The translations under genes were made by a program, and so were the position numbers. Below the pieces are notes generated by a model. The model was not told the DNA's origin. It saw nothing but the letters and a program-made list of their open reading frames with translations, and ran no database searches. 64,000 bases of DNA from Aphanomyces cochlioides (lineage: Eukaryota; Oomycota; Saprolegniomycetes; Saprolegniales; Verrucalvaceae): positions 1,302,001 through 1,366,000 of the forward strand of contig JAHQRK010000008.1 in the NCBI GenBank assembly GCA_019828595.1. The letters are read 5' to 3'. Each line of letters starts with the position of its first letter. Within the stretch, counting starts at the first letter, position 1. Positions 55,797 through 64,000 of the stretch are shown here, in pieces.

Positions 55797-57270
55797 ATAT
55801 ATACAGAGAATAAAGTATTGTCTTTTCGAGCAAAAACTCGGTTATTCCTCCAATTAACTGGATTTTTGTGCTTATCCGTATATCATTGGACACAATTCCG
55901 GATAATTGGTGTAGCTCACACACGGCAGTGCTTTGTAGTAGCTACTAAAGTGTGTATAGTAGTGCATAAATACTCGACAAACACACGTCAAAACATACTG
56001 TACATTCTCTATTTACGTAGCAACTTAGTACGCCACGTTGACTGTGGCGTCTTATTAGATAACCTTTATAAATACATACTATCAGGCTTGAGGAAAATAT
56101 AAACTGTGAGAGAGGTAATGTCTCTATTAATAGGGCAGCCCAAAGCCAGCCATTGTCGAGAAGCCAATCTATACATGTTTCTAGAGAGAAACATTCAACT
56201 GCATGGTGAAGTCGTTCACGACCAAGAAGAAGCTTTAAGCCGTTGACTAAGCAAAGCTGCACGGTAAAAGTGCAGCTGCAAGACGTTTCGGGACCACTCG
56301 ATCGTCTGTACGTGGATGGATGAATCAAGAAGATCAACTACGAGATTTGGTGGTGACAAAGCCAAGCGCCAAGCGACTTTCAGGTGGAGGCCGTCCGCTG
56401 ACAAGCGAGGAACATGATGCAATCATCTTTGAAAGGATCTTATTCGACCGAATCGAAGGCTATCGAGTCACCCGTCCATGGTTATTAACTGGGCAATCGA
56501 CTTGGCAAGAATTGGACATCAATCTTGGTTGCTCGACGGGATGGCTTACTCGTTTCTTCTCACATAACGATCTTGTGTTGCGACAGGGAACTCGTAAGCC
56601 GATCCTGTCGGTTGATCAAGTTATCGAACGTGAATTAAGCTTCATCCAGCAAGCTCGTTTGCTTATCTCAACGTATGATATTCCCACGTCGTGTATCTAC
56701 AACTTAGACGAAACAGCGATCTTTTTTATCACTCCAAGCAAATAACGGTTGAGCTACGTGGTGCTTTGGATGTACCAATTAAATTATTTGGATTGGAAAT
56801 GAATCGAATCACTGCCGTCATGGCAGCAAGTGCTGATGGCATCAAGCGCAAGTCTTGTCTCTTGTTGCGATCGCGTGACGACGAAACAAGTAAGTGGGCT
56901 GCCCTAGAGACATTATCTCTCTCACAGTTTATATTTTCCTCAAGCCTGATAGTATGTATTTATAAAGGTTATCTAATAAGACGCCGCAGTCAACGTGGCG
57001 TACTAAGTTGCTACGTAAATAGAGAATGTACAGTATGTTTTGACGTGTGTTTGTCGAGTATTTATGCACTACTATACACACTTTAGTAGCTACTACAAAG
57101 CACTGCCGTGTGTGAGCTACACCAATTATCCGGAATTGTGTCCAATGATATACGGATAAGCACAAAAATCCAGTTAATTGGAGGAATAACCGGAATTATA
57201 TCGATTCCAAAGAAAATCAGTGTCGAAATCGAGTTTTTGCTCGAAAAGACAATACTAGTCTCTGTATATA
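55797..57270 (+). mobile_element. Pogo-like element with long inverted repeats (about 350 bp)
   Basis: The left repeat at about 55797-56142 pairs with the right repeat at about 56895-57270. The right repeat has about 40 bp (near 57190-57228) that the left lacks, and the inner part has a 6-bp difference. The ends read TATATACAGAGA inward. Repeats this long relative to the 750-bp core give a foldback-like structure. The internal gene is truncated by the right repeat. Confidence 0.75.
56320..56890 (+). pseudogene. Pogo/Tigger-like transposase fragment
   Basis: From MNQEDQLRDLVVTKPSAKRL the frame gives a CENP-B-type DNA-binding region (GCSTGWLTRFFSHNDLVLRQ) and the first catalytic Asp (IYNLDETAIFF). 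One base is missing near 56742. The frame then resumes as TVELRGALDVPIKLFGLEMN, RITAVMAASADGIKRKSC and is cut off by the right inverted repeat. Later catalytic residues are absent. Dead and non-autonomous. Confidence 0.75.
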
Positions 57271-57481
57271 CAGTGCTCCCCCAAGAATTGCAACACCCTC
57301 ATTCTATAAAATTTATAAGGTTATAAAATATGTCAAGTACAAAAGTATAAAGTTACACAGGTAAAATGTACATACTGCGCACACGCCTGAGCCTTAAACT
57401 CTTTAAATTAGTTTCTTTGCCAAATATTTATATTCAGAGTATCGTGTATTTTCACGAGTTGCAAACCTTGGGGGAGCACTG
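57271..57481. mobile_element. 211-bp MITE
   Basis: Ends CAGTGCTCCCCCAAG and CTTGGGGGAGCACTG are perfect inverted repeats, followed inside by matching TTGCAAC / GTTGCAA. TA flanks both sides (57269-57270, 57482-57483). It has no coding capacity. Size, TA target and CAG start fit a pogo/Tc1-type MITE. It abuts the right end of the longer element. Confidence 0.88.
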
Positions 57482-57543
57482 TAATATATTACAGGTTAAG
57501 CTCCTATGTCGTTGATGCATCCTCCCATTCCAGAATTGGAACG

Positions 57544-59315
57544 ATGGCGAGCGTTCGCGACGTTTGGTATGTTTTGGTTGATAGTCAAGGAAAACCATCG
57601 TCGGCAGACACAGTTTTGATTCCTCCCAACAGTCATGTTGCTCGTTTTAGACATGCGGTGCATGCAACGAACTCCGCCATCCTGCCTGGGATTGTTCCTC
57701 TTCAACTCGAGGTCTACGCCAACAAACCGGCATATGACAGAAATGAAGAAACTCTTGGTGCGGGTGAAACGATTGAAGACCATCATGGTGCATTGTGGAC
57801 GGATCCTCTTGCTGTTCGCGTCAAGATTGGGGAACTACTCAACAGCGAGGATTTTGTGGTTCCATCTGGAAATGTGAATCAACTGCGTATTGCCGAGGAC
57901 TTTGACGAAGAATGGTTGACTGAAATCCTAAAGTGCCCCGAGTTACCAGATTTATCGCATCTGGTTGAGAAAGTCTCTGGCCCCCTACCAATTCGCATTC
58001 CAATTGCAAATCGCGCTGGTCTGTTCGCTCACTTGCACGTTTTGGAAAGGCCACCCGTTGAATCAATTCGCCAAGTTTTTGAAGAAAACACAGCCAAACA
58101 CTGTCCAAACGTATCAAACGAGTTCTGTTTGGCAACAAAGAGGTCTCAACAACGGAAGATTCGTTTCATTCTTTCTGGGACAACATTATTCGTGACACAC
58201 TAGTCTTGATATTTTCGCGCCAAGGTTATTACAGTTGGGATAGGAACTCCAACAAGGCACCTTCGACTAGGAACTACAGACCCGATTTTATATTTCGCCT
58301 CAACAATGTGTGCGTATTCCGAGGTGAAGAAAAAAAGGCCGGGTATGACGATCCAGATGCGCCTCGCAAAGAACTGATTGACAAACTTGAATGGTCTTAT
58401 GGTCATGCGCCGTATTTGTTTGGCTATTCCGTCTGTGGATTCGATTTGTATCTCCATGCCATCCTTCCGCCTTCTAAGGAAATCGAACAAGACAGACCAT
58501 GCAAGAAACCCAGAATTTCAAAGTGCTCAACATTTGACTTGGGTTATTTTAATCTGAGCAATATTGCTGGTCGATTGGATCTCTTTCGGTCGCTTGTCAA
58601 TATATCGCCATATCTTATACTGGTTTCGAACTTGTGTCCTCGACGCCATCGACCAGAGTACTTCTGCACTGACGACAAACGAATTGATTTTGAAGAAAAA
58701 GACGACGGCACTAAGATAGTCAAGAAGACATTTCCAAGCAAAGCAGCCAGTACGCGCATCGATCATTTGAAGTTGATTTATGACACAATGAAGCACGCCG
58801 GAGTTCCAAACGTCGATATTTTGATTGGTGAAGGCACCGATTACGTTTTGTTGAGTCCCGTTGGTGATTGTTTATCCAAGGACAAGAAATACGAACCAAC
58901 GAGTGAGAAAGAACTTTTACAAGCACTAGAGAGTGTGCTAGAGGCATTGGTAGTGCTTCACTCAATTGGTTGGATGCATCGTGATATTCGCTGGCCAAAT
59001 GTGATCAAGCAAGTGGATTCTTCCAAGTGGTTTCTCATCGATTTCGATGATTCATGGAAATCACCAAAAGCAAATTCCCCAGACGAACACTTGTCGCGAC
59101 ACGAACACCCTGAAGAAATATTTGAAAAAACGGGCTCTCATACAACGTCTGTTGACATTTGGGGAGTAGGCCATTTGATACTCAGTTGCACGTTCAGTCC
59201 CAGTAAGTCGCTGTTTGAATATGGCCAAAGCCTTGTATATTCAGCGCCCGACGAACGACCCACGGCAGTACAAGTATTAGAAACGATCAGAAATTACTTA
59301 ACAGAATATGCGTAA
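57544..59315 (+). CDS. Crinkler-type (CRN) effector with kinase-like C-terminal domain (P2 right arm)
   Basis: Mirror copy of 51885-53656 with the same domain order and the same frame switch (header frame ends 58203; the second frame covers the kinase to 59315). Differences noticed are Pro for Ala in the header (NKPAYDRN), Asp for Gly only in an overlapping non-coding frame, Pro for Ser in DAPRKEL, Arg for Gln in DDKRIDF and Asn for Lys in SPKANSPDE. The HRD and DFD motifs are unchanged. The TE insertion ends about 50 bp upstream of its ATG, so its promoter differs from the left copy. Confidence 0.75.
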
Positions 59316-59669
59316 ATTGTATTGTCTTCGGAATTAACAGTGTGGATTGCATTGGCATTTTGATTTGTCCACCATCCAAAGTTAACGTAGTTTCAATTGG
59401 CTATGTGTGGAGGCATGCATCATGGTTATCTAAGTTCATCACCTCACGCTCATGTCTTGCACGTCTCTGCTAGGAATAATGATGTTAACTGAGCAAATAA
59501 AATACGATGAATTTACTGCCATTTCTCTGTATAAAACCAACGACAGAGCGAATTCAGCGTTCCTGGGTGGGACTTGGAAAGTCGATATCACATACACCCT
59601 CGTCATTCTTTTAAAACCTCACAGAAAACACAAATTACACTGTCGATACTGTACTTCTCTCTATTAATT

Positions 59670-59707
59670 GCAATCTCGAATAAAGGACTGCCTCTATTCG
59701 AGATTGC
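59670..59707. repeat. 13-bp-stem hairpin (mirror of 51493-51530)
   Basis: GCAATCTCGAATA and TATTCGAGATTGC separated by 12 nt, identical to the left arm. Confidence 0.7.
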
Positions 59708-59952
59708 TTTGCTAACCTTGTACAAGTTTCACAGCCTGCACTAACTCTTCTACATGCATTGTGTTGGTTAAATTCCTGAAATACATTTGTAGACATCTAG
59801 CAATCAAAATGTCGAGAGAGGATGTTATCCTCTGTCGACATGCAAAAGTTTCTAGGTTCAATCTGTAGTATTTGAATGTGAGTTTCGCATGAATGCGACT
59901 ACAAATTTAAGTGCATTCCGATTCTAGGCTCTTACTCATTCACCAATATTCC

Positions 59953-60504
59953 TCAGATTAAAACAAATGTTGAGCACTTTGAAATTCTGGGTTTCTTGCA
60001 TGGTCTGTTTTGTTCGATTTCCTTAGAAGGCGGAAGGATGGCATGGAGATACAAATCGAATCCACAGACGGAATAGCCAAACAAATACGGCGCATGACCA
60101 TAAGACCGTTCAAGTTTGTCAATCAGTTCTTTGCGAGACGCATCTGGATCGTCATACCCGGCCTTTTTTTCTTCACCTCGGAATACGCACACATTGTTGA
60201 GGCGAAATATAAAATCGGGTCTGTAGTTCCTAGTCGAAGGTGCCTTGTTGGAGTTCCTATCCCAACTGTAATAACCTTGGCGCGAAAATATCAAGACTAG
60301 TGTGTCACGAATAATGTTGTCCCAGAAAGAATGAAACGAATCTTCCGTTGTTGAGACCTCTTTGTTGCCAAACAGAACTCGTTTGATACGTTTGGACAGT
60401 GTTTGGCTGTGTTTTCTTCAAAAACTTGGCGAATTGATTCAACGGGTGGCCTTTCCAAAACGTGCAAGTGAGCGAACAGACCAGCGCGATTTGCAATTGG
60501 AATG
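59953..60504 (-). pseudogene. Crinkler (CRN) gene fragment (P2 right arm)
   Basis: Mirror of 50696-51247, the same 541-bp internal CRN piece, here on the minus strand opposite the CRN gene. No coding difference noticed from the left arm. Confidence 0.85.
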
Positions 60505-61025
60505 CGAATTGGTATCTTGATCAAAAGATTTTGCTCGATATACTTTTAGATACATTACTATAAGAAATACCACTACAATTTGAGGATGGAGTGTGACCTT
60601 TGTTCCAAAATGATTTGAGTGCTTGATGCCAAACCAACACGTATAAAAGCTAACAAAAGAAGAAATATAATAGCCTAATGATGTACTTCCGAGATGGTTG
60701 TTTCTTTGTCATGACGAAAAGAACAGTAGAAGTTTTATTCTGTCTTCTATGACGAGTAGAAACGGACTATACAAAATAGTAAAATTACGTGGCTGGTCAC
60801 ATGTTGGATTTGATCGCAACCGACTGCGTCCGACGACCTTCAAAACGTGCTGATAATATCAATGAAATGATACAGTCCAGCGCAAGCAGGCACTCGGCGT
60901 GGTTCAAATCAGCCAAAGGAATGGCCAAAGAAACGCAAGGAACAACTAGCGTGCTACCAAACAATCCACGACTACATTGTATTGTAAGGAGTAAACACTC
61001 GAGCCTTTCCACCTCACAACGTTGA

Positions 61026-61682
61026 CGACTGGCCTGGAAGCTAGATGTCCCCGTCGTCAAATCCGCCGCCGCCCAAGGCGAAGCTGCATGTGCGAGCTTT
61101 GACTTCTACGTCTTGGCGCAATCGTGGCAACCTTACTTTTGCACCACGGGCGACTTCCCCGGCTGTGACAACCCCTCCGACTACATGACGACCCAATTGA
61201 CCATCCACGGTCTCTGGCCCAACTACAACTCGGGATCGTACCCCGCGGACTGCGGTGGGGCGTCGTTGACCCAAGCCGATATCAACAAGGTTGGCGCCAA
61301 TGAAGTGTCCAAGTACTGGCCGGATGTCAAGACGCAAGGCTGGACGTTCGTGTCGAACGAATGGGACAAGCATGGCACCTGCAGTGGCCTCACTCCTTAT
61401 GCCTACGTCTCGTCAACGATCAACTTGCACAAGAAGGTGGGCACCCCCAGCGTCATCTCTGGCAACGTCGGTCGCAACGTCCCCGCGTCGACGATCCGTG
61501 CTGCGTATGGCACCAACTATGTGTCGCTCATCTGCAAGGGGTCCAACCACGCGTTGAGCGAAGTGCGCACGTGCCACAGCGCCGACTTGAAGACGCAAAT
61601 TGCATGTCCGTCGTCGGTGTTGAACCAAGACAGCTGCGGCAAGCAAACCTCGAGCAAGGTGTCGATCTACTCGTTCAACTAA
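61026..61682 (+). CDS. RNase T2-family secreted ribonuclease (P2 right arm)
   Basis: Mirror of 49518-50174. The translated proteins are identical, with both CAS motifs intact. The same uncertainty about the first exon applies: open from 61026, CTAG acceptor at 61041-61044. Confidence 0.85.
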   Translation, partial: RLAWKLDVPVVKSAAAQGEAACASFDFYVLAQSWQPYFCTTGDFPGCDNPSDYMTTQLTIHGLWPNYNSGSYPADCGGASLTQADINKVGANEVSKYWPDVKTQGWTFVSNEWDKHGTCSGLTPYAYVSSTINLHKKVGTPSVISGNVGRNVPASTIRAAYGTNYVSLICKGSNHALSEVRTCHSADLKTQIACPSSVLNQDSCGKQTSSKVSIYSFN

Positions 61683-61759
61683 ATATTGTGCCGCCCAGTC
61701 CCGTGGAATCTTGTTAACTTGGTAATGCCAACCTTGTATTTTGTCATCAAAGTCTTCAG

Positions 61760-61981
61760 CTAAAAGTTGACAAATTTGAAATCCTCGTGGCGATAACCAG
61801 GATTGAACTTCCACGAGTCGTAGATGGAGATGGTGCGCTTGACAAAGTACAAGACGAGCGACGCCATGAGGATCCAAAATGCCCAATCCCAGACATTAAT
61901 GCGTGGATTGTGCTCAAACATGTCGTGGCATTTGCAACTGGAAGAGAGCGACCATCCATGTGGGTGTCGTAGAAAACACAA
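61760..61981 (-). CDS. Small membrane protein, C-terminal exon (P2 right arm)
   Basis: Mirror of 49219-49440, identical in translation. One transmembrane helix, function unknown. Confidence 0.4.
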   Translation of the reverse strand: MCFLRHPHGWSLSSSCKCHDMFEHNPRINVWDWAFWILMASLVLYFVKRTISIYDSWKFNPGYRHEDFKFVNF

Positions 61982-62337
61982 GCGACGACACGGCCTCTAC
62001 TGCTTCTCCCCATAAGTGTTGCAAGCTCAAGACCGTAATTTCCCGGAGTAGTAATACTGTCTGTCGCCCTCATGGGGGGCAACCCCCCCAGCGCCCCCCT
62101 AGGGCATGTATTCGTTGGGCTCCTGGGATTTCAGCGGCGCCATGCGAGGGAAAACGACTCGGCTCCTCGGTACCAGATTGGCTTTCTCGAAATGGCTGGG
62201 AGTGAAATTTCAGAGAGCATCCATCGTCGAATACAGTGGGAAAAGGTTGGGGGAATAAGTTATCGTGGCATCTTATCTTGTTATCCTTTTCGTGTATTTG
62301 GAGTATTTTGAGTCGGATTCCAAGCAAAAAAGATAGT

Positions 62338-64000
62338 CTAGTCGTGAATCCACGTCGTCCGTGTCCATTCCGTCGTGTCTTGAGACCACAAGTACTCGAT
62401 CGTTGGGTTGTAGTGGAATTCCATCTTCATGGTGAACATTCGTACGCGTGTGTTGAGCGAGACGGTGTGGATGCGGACAGAATCGCCATGACGGAGGCTT
62501 CGGATCGCTGCTGCAAATGCATCCATCGTTGGCGTCGGTGTATCGTTCACTTGGACGAGGAAGCGCTGCATGTACACGGCGTAGTTGTCCGCAGGCGTGC
62601 CAGCGTAAATCTGCGCAATGTACACGCCAGGCTGGCTAAATCCCCACTGCAGCACAGCCAGCGGCGCTTCTTGCACGACGAGGCCACACCATCGAATGAC
62701 TCGTGTCGTGCCCATCGTACTGAATCGTACCACTTGAATCGGCAGCGTCATTTGTGTCTTGTTGCGTAGGACAACCATGTCGACTTGAGTTTTGTCAGCA
62801 CAGACTGCGGCTACATCTTGGTCCTTCGCGACCAACTGGCCGTCGATTGACAGCACGAGGTCTCCGCTGCTGAGTTGGTCGCTGGCTTGCGTTCCAGCCA
62901 CACATCGCTGGACAGTCAGGACGTGGCGTGTGTCCTTGTAGCGTTCTTCGAGCGCTTTTGTCCATTCGGCCGAAAGACCAAGGCCAGCTCGAGCTGTGGC
63001 GACTTTTGTCGTTGAAAATTCAACAGGGAGCAGCGCCACAGTCGATGGAATCGCATCGTCTTGACACCAAGCGACGATATCGGCAATCCACTGCACGGAC
63101 AGACCGTATTGACTCACTTGAGGGTTGTGATCCGATGAAAAGCCGAGGCTAAACTTGAGCCAGAGTGTGCCACGACAGTGCCGGAACTTTTGTCGGCAAA
63201 AACACCACCGAGCGCTGTGTTGATTTGGTCAAAACTCCACACTTGGACATTCATCGCGCGGTAATGCGGCGACGACAAGACGGGAAGCGCCAAGCGGTCA
63301 ATCTTTGTGATTTTCGAAGGCTGGGAGAGTACCGACCACGTTCGTGTGAGCCCGACAAACCCCAAGACGTCGCCAACGTGTACCGAGGACGATTGCAATG
63401 GCGTTTCTGTCGTCAAGGAGGAAGATGGCAATGGCAAGGAGGCCACAGAACCCGCTGGCACGTCCTGGACGTTGTACTGAACGATGGCAACGTTGTAATA
63501 TGGATGGAGGAAGCGAATGGCAGCGCGGACTTCAAGCGACGCTGCGATCGTGAGCACTACGTGGCCTACACCAACGTGGATTGTCGCGCGGTCGACTAGC
63601 ACGTAGCCCTTTTCCGCGTCGACGACGTAGCCGATGCCGTCAAAACTTGTCCAGACGACGCCGTCGATCATCAAGGGGATATCCACTCGAACATACACCA
63701 TGGAGGCTAAGAGCGCCGTCGCCCAGGCATCCGTCGAGTGTTCCAGTGGGGGAATGGAAGGGGAAGAGATGTCGAGGCTGCTGGAGCGGAGGGGTCTACA
63801 GGGGGAATGGAGGCAGATGGGAATTCCAAGTAAGTTGGATGCCAAAGTCCATCGTGGTCGTTCCGCTCCATGAGCTGGAAGGGAAACCACACTCTGTCTA
63901 GCGAAATAACACCAGCATGGACAACTTGGCGGTTTGTGGGGACGATAAACTGCATGGGAAGTCGCGCGCCGTGAGGAAGCACGGCCAAGATCGCGACGAG
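62338..64000 (-). pseudogene. Nma111/HtrA-type protease, frameshifted copy 3 (continues beyond window)
   Basis: Mirror of codons from about 458 to the stop of the intact copy 2. A 2-nt insertion (extra CA at about 63166) and a 1-nt deletion (about 63760, in the Pro-rich linker) break the frame twice. One further substitution changes Glu to Gly (DVLGFVGLTR). The N-terminal protease domain would lie beyond the window. Unless that part is expressed alone, this copy is non-functional. Confidence 0.88.

Larger units (their letters stand above)
55541..57490. mobile_element. 1.95-kb composite insertion in the right arm only
   Basis: The left arm has the uninterrupted site (GAGTAGTACAGGTTAAG in reverse complement). 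In the right arm GAGTAG-TA and TA-CAGGTT are separated by this DNA, and both borders carry the palindrome TAATATATTA. That fits insertion at a TA target. The interior holds a pogo-like element with long inverted repeats and a MITE. The first 250 bp (55541-55796) contain nothing I recognise. Confidence 0.85.
55511..64000. repeat. Palindrome 2, right arm (continues beyond window)
   Basis: Mirror of 47201-53735. About 30 bp of arm (55511-55540, containing GGAAATATGGACCAGAGTAG) lie on the inner side. Then 1.95 kb of inserted DNA interrupts the arm, and similarity resumes at 57491 (ACAGGTTAAGCTCC) and runs to the window end. Confidence 0.95.

Noticed and set aside
27120..64000. Inverted arms as one giant transposon with long terminal repeats
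   Set aside because: The arms end inside a host protease gene and contain several separate elements with their own ends and target duplications, so a single mobile unit does not explain them.
27120..64000. Integrated giant virus or Maverick/Polinton element
   Set aside because: No capsid, packaging ATPase, polymerase or integrase gene was seen; all genes are transposon or host types.
1..64000. CRISPR arrays, bacterial operons, rRNA or tRNA genes
   Set aside because: No regularly spaced direct repeats, no ribosomal sequence and no tRNA-like cloverleaf were noticed; introns and gene families are eukaryotic.

Overview
The window reads as nuclear DNA of an oomycete, most likely a Saprolegniales (Aphanomyces/Achlya-like) water mould. 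The reasons are dense genes with very short introns (about 37-50 nt, once GC-AG), a GPCR fused to a phosphatidylinositol-phosphate kinase, Crinkler-type (CRN) effector genes, a lamin with a CaaX box, ankyrin repeats of the oomycete type, and DNA transposons (Crypton, PIF/Harbinger, pogo/Tigger, Tc1/mariner) known from these genomes. Species assignment is inference.

From 1 to about 22 kb lies ordinary, compact gene space. It holds a secreted protein with beta/gamma-crystallin-like modules, an ATAD3-like mitochondrial AAA ATPase with an unusual N-terminal extension, the GPCR-PIPK, a small acidic membrane protein, the tRNA CCA-adding enzyme convergent with a tiny unknown gene, the lamin, a DHHC palmitoyltransferase, an acyl-CoA oxidase pseudogene and an acyl-CoA synthetase fragment. 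An intact Nma111/HtrA-type serine protease gene (copy 1) follows at 22.8-25.8 kb.

From 27.1 kb to the end the window is built almost wholly of two very large, nearly identical inverted duplications. Palindrome 1 (P1) has arms 27120-36986 and 37767-47634 around a spacer of about 0.78 kb. Palindrome 2 (P2) has arms from at least 47201 to 53735, and from 55511 to the window end, around a spacer of about 1.8 kb. They overlap inside a second Nma111 gene (45827-48862). That gene is the only complete copy: the left arm of P1 carries its N-terminal 60 percent, and the right arm of P2 carries a frameshifted C-terminal part. P1 arms hold a Crypton and a pogo-like element whose terminal inverted repeat was split by a PIF/Harbinger element. 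P2 arms hold a secreted RNase T2-like gene, a kinase-type CRN gene and a CRN fragment that forms a third, smaller inverted repeat with it. The P2 spacer carries a Tc1/mariner-like transposase. The right arm of P2 was later hit by about 1.95 kb of pogo-like and MITE DNA, which the left arm lacks.

The most notable biology is this nested palindromic amplification of a protease/RNase/effector block with several transposon families. Whether it is a true chromosomal structure or partly an assembly artefact cannot be decided from sequence alone. The different spacers and the arm-specific insertion argue for real DNA.
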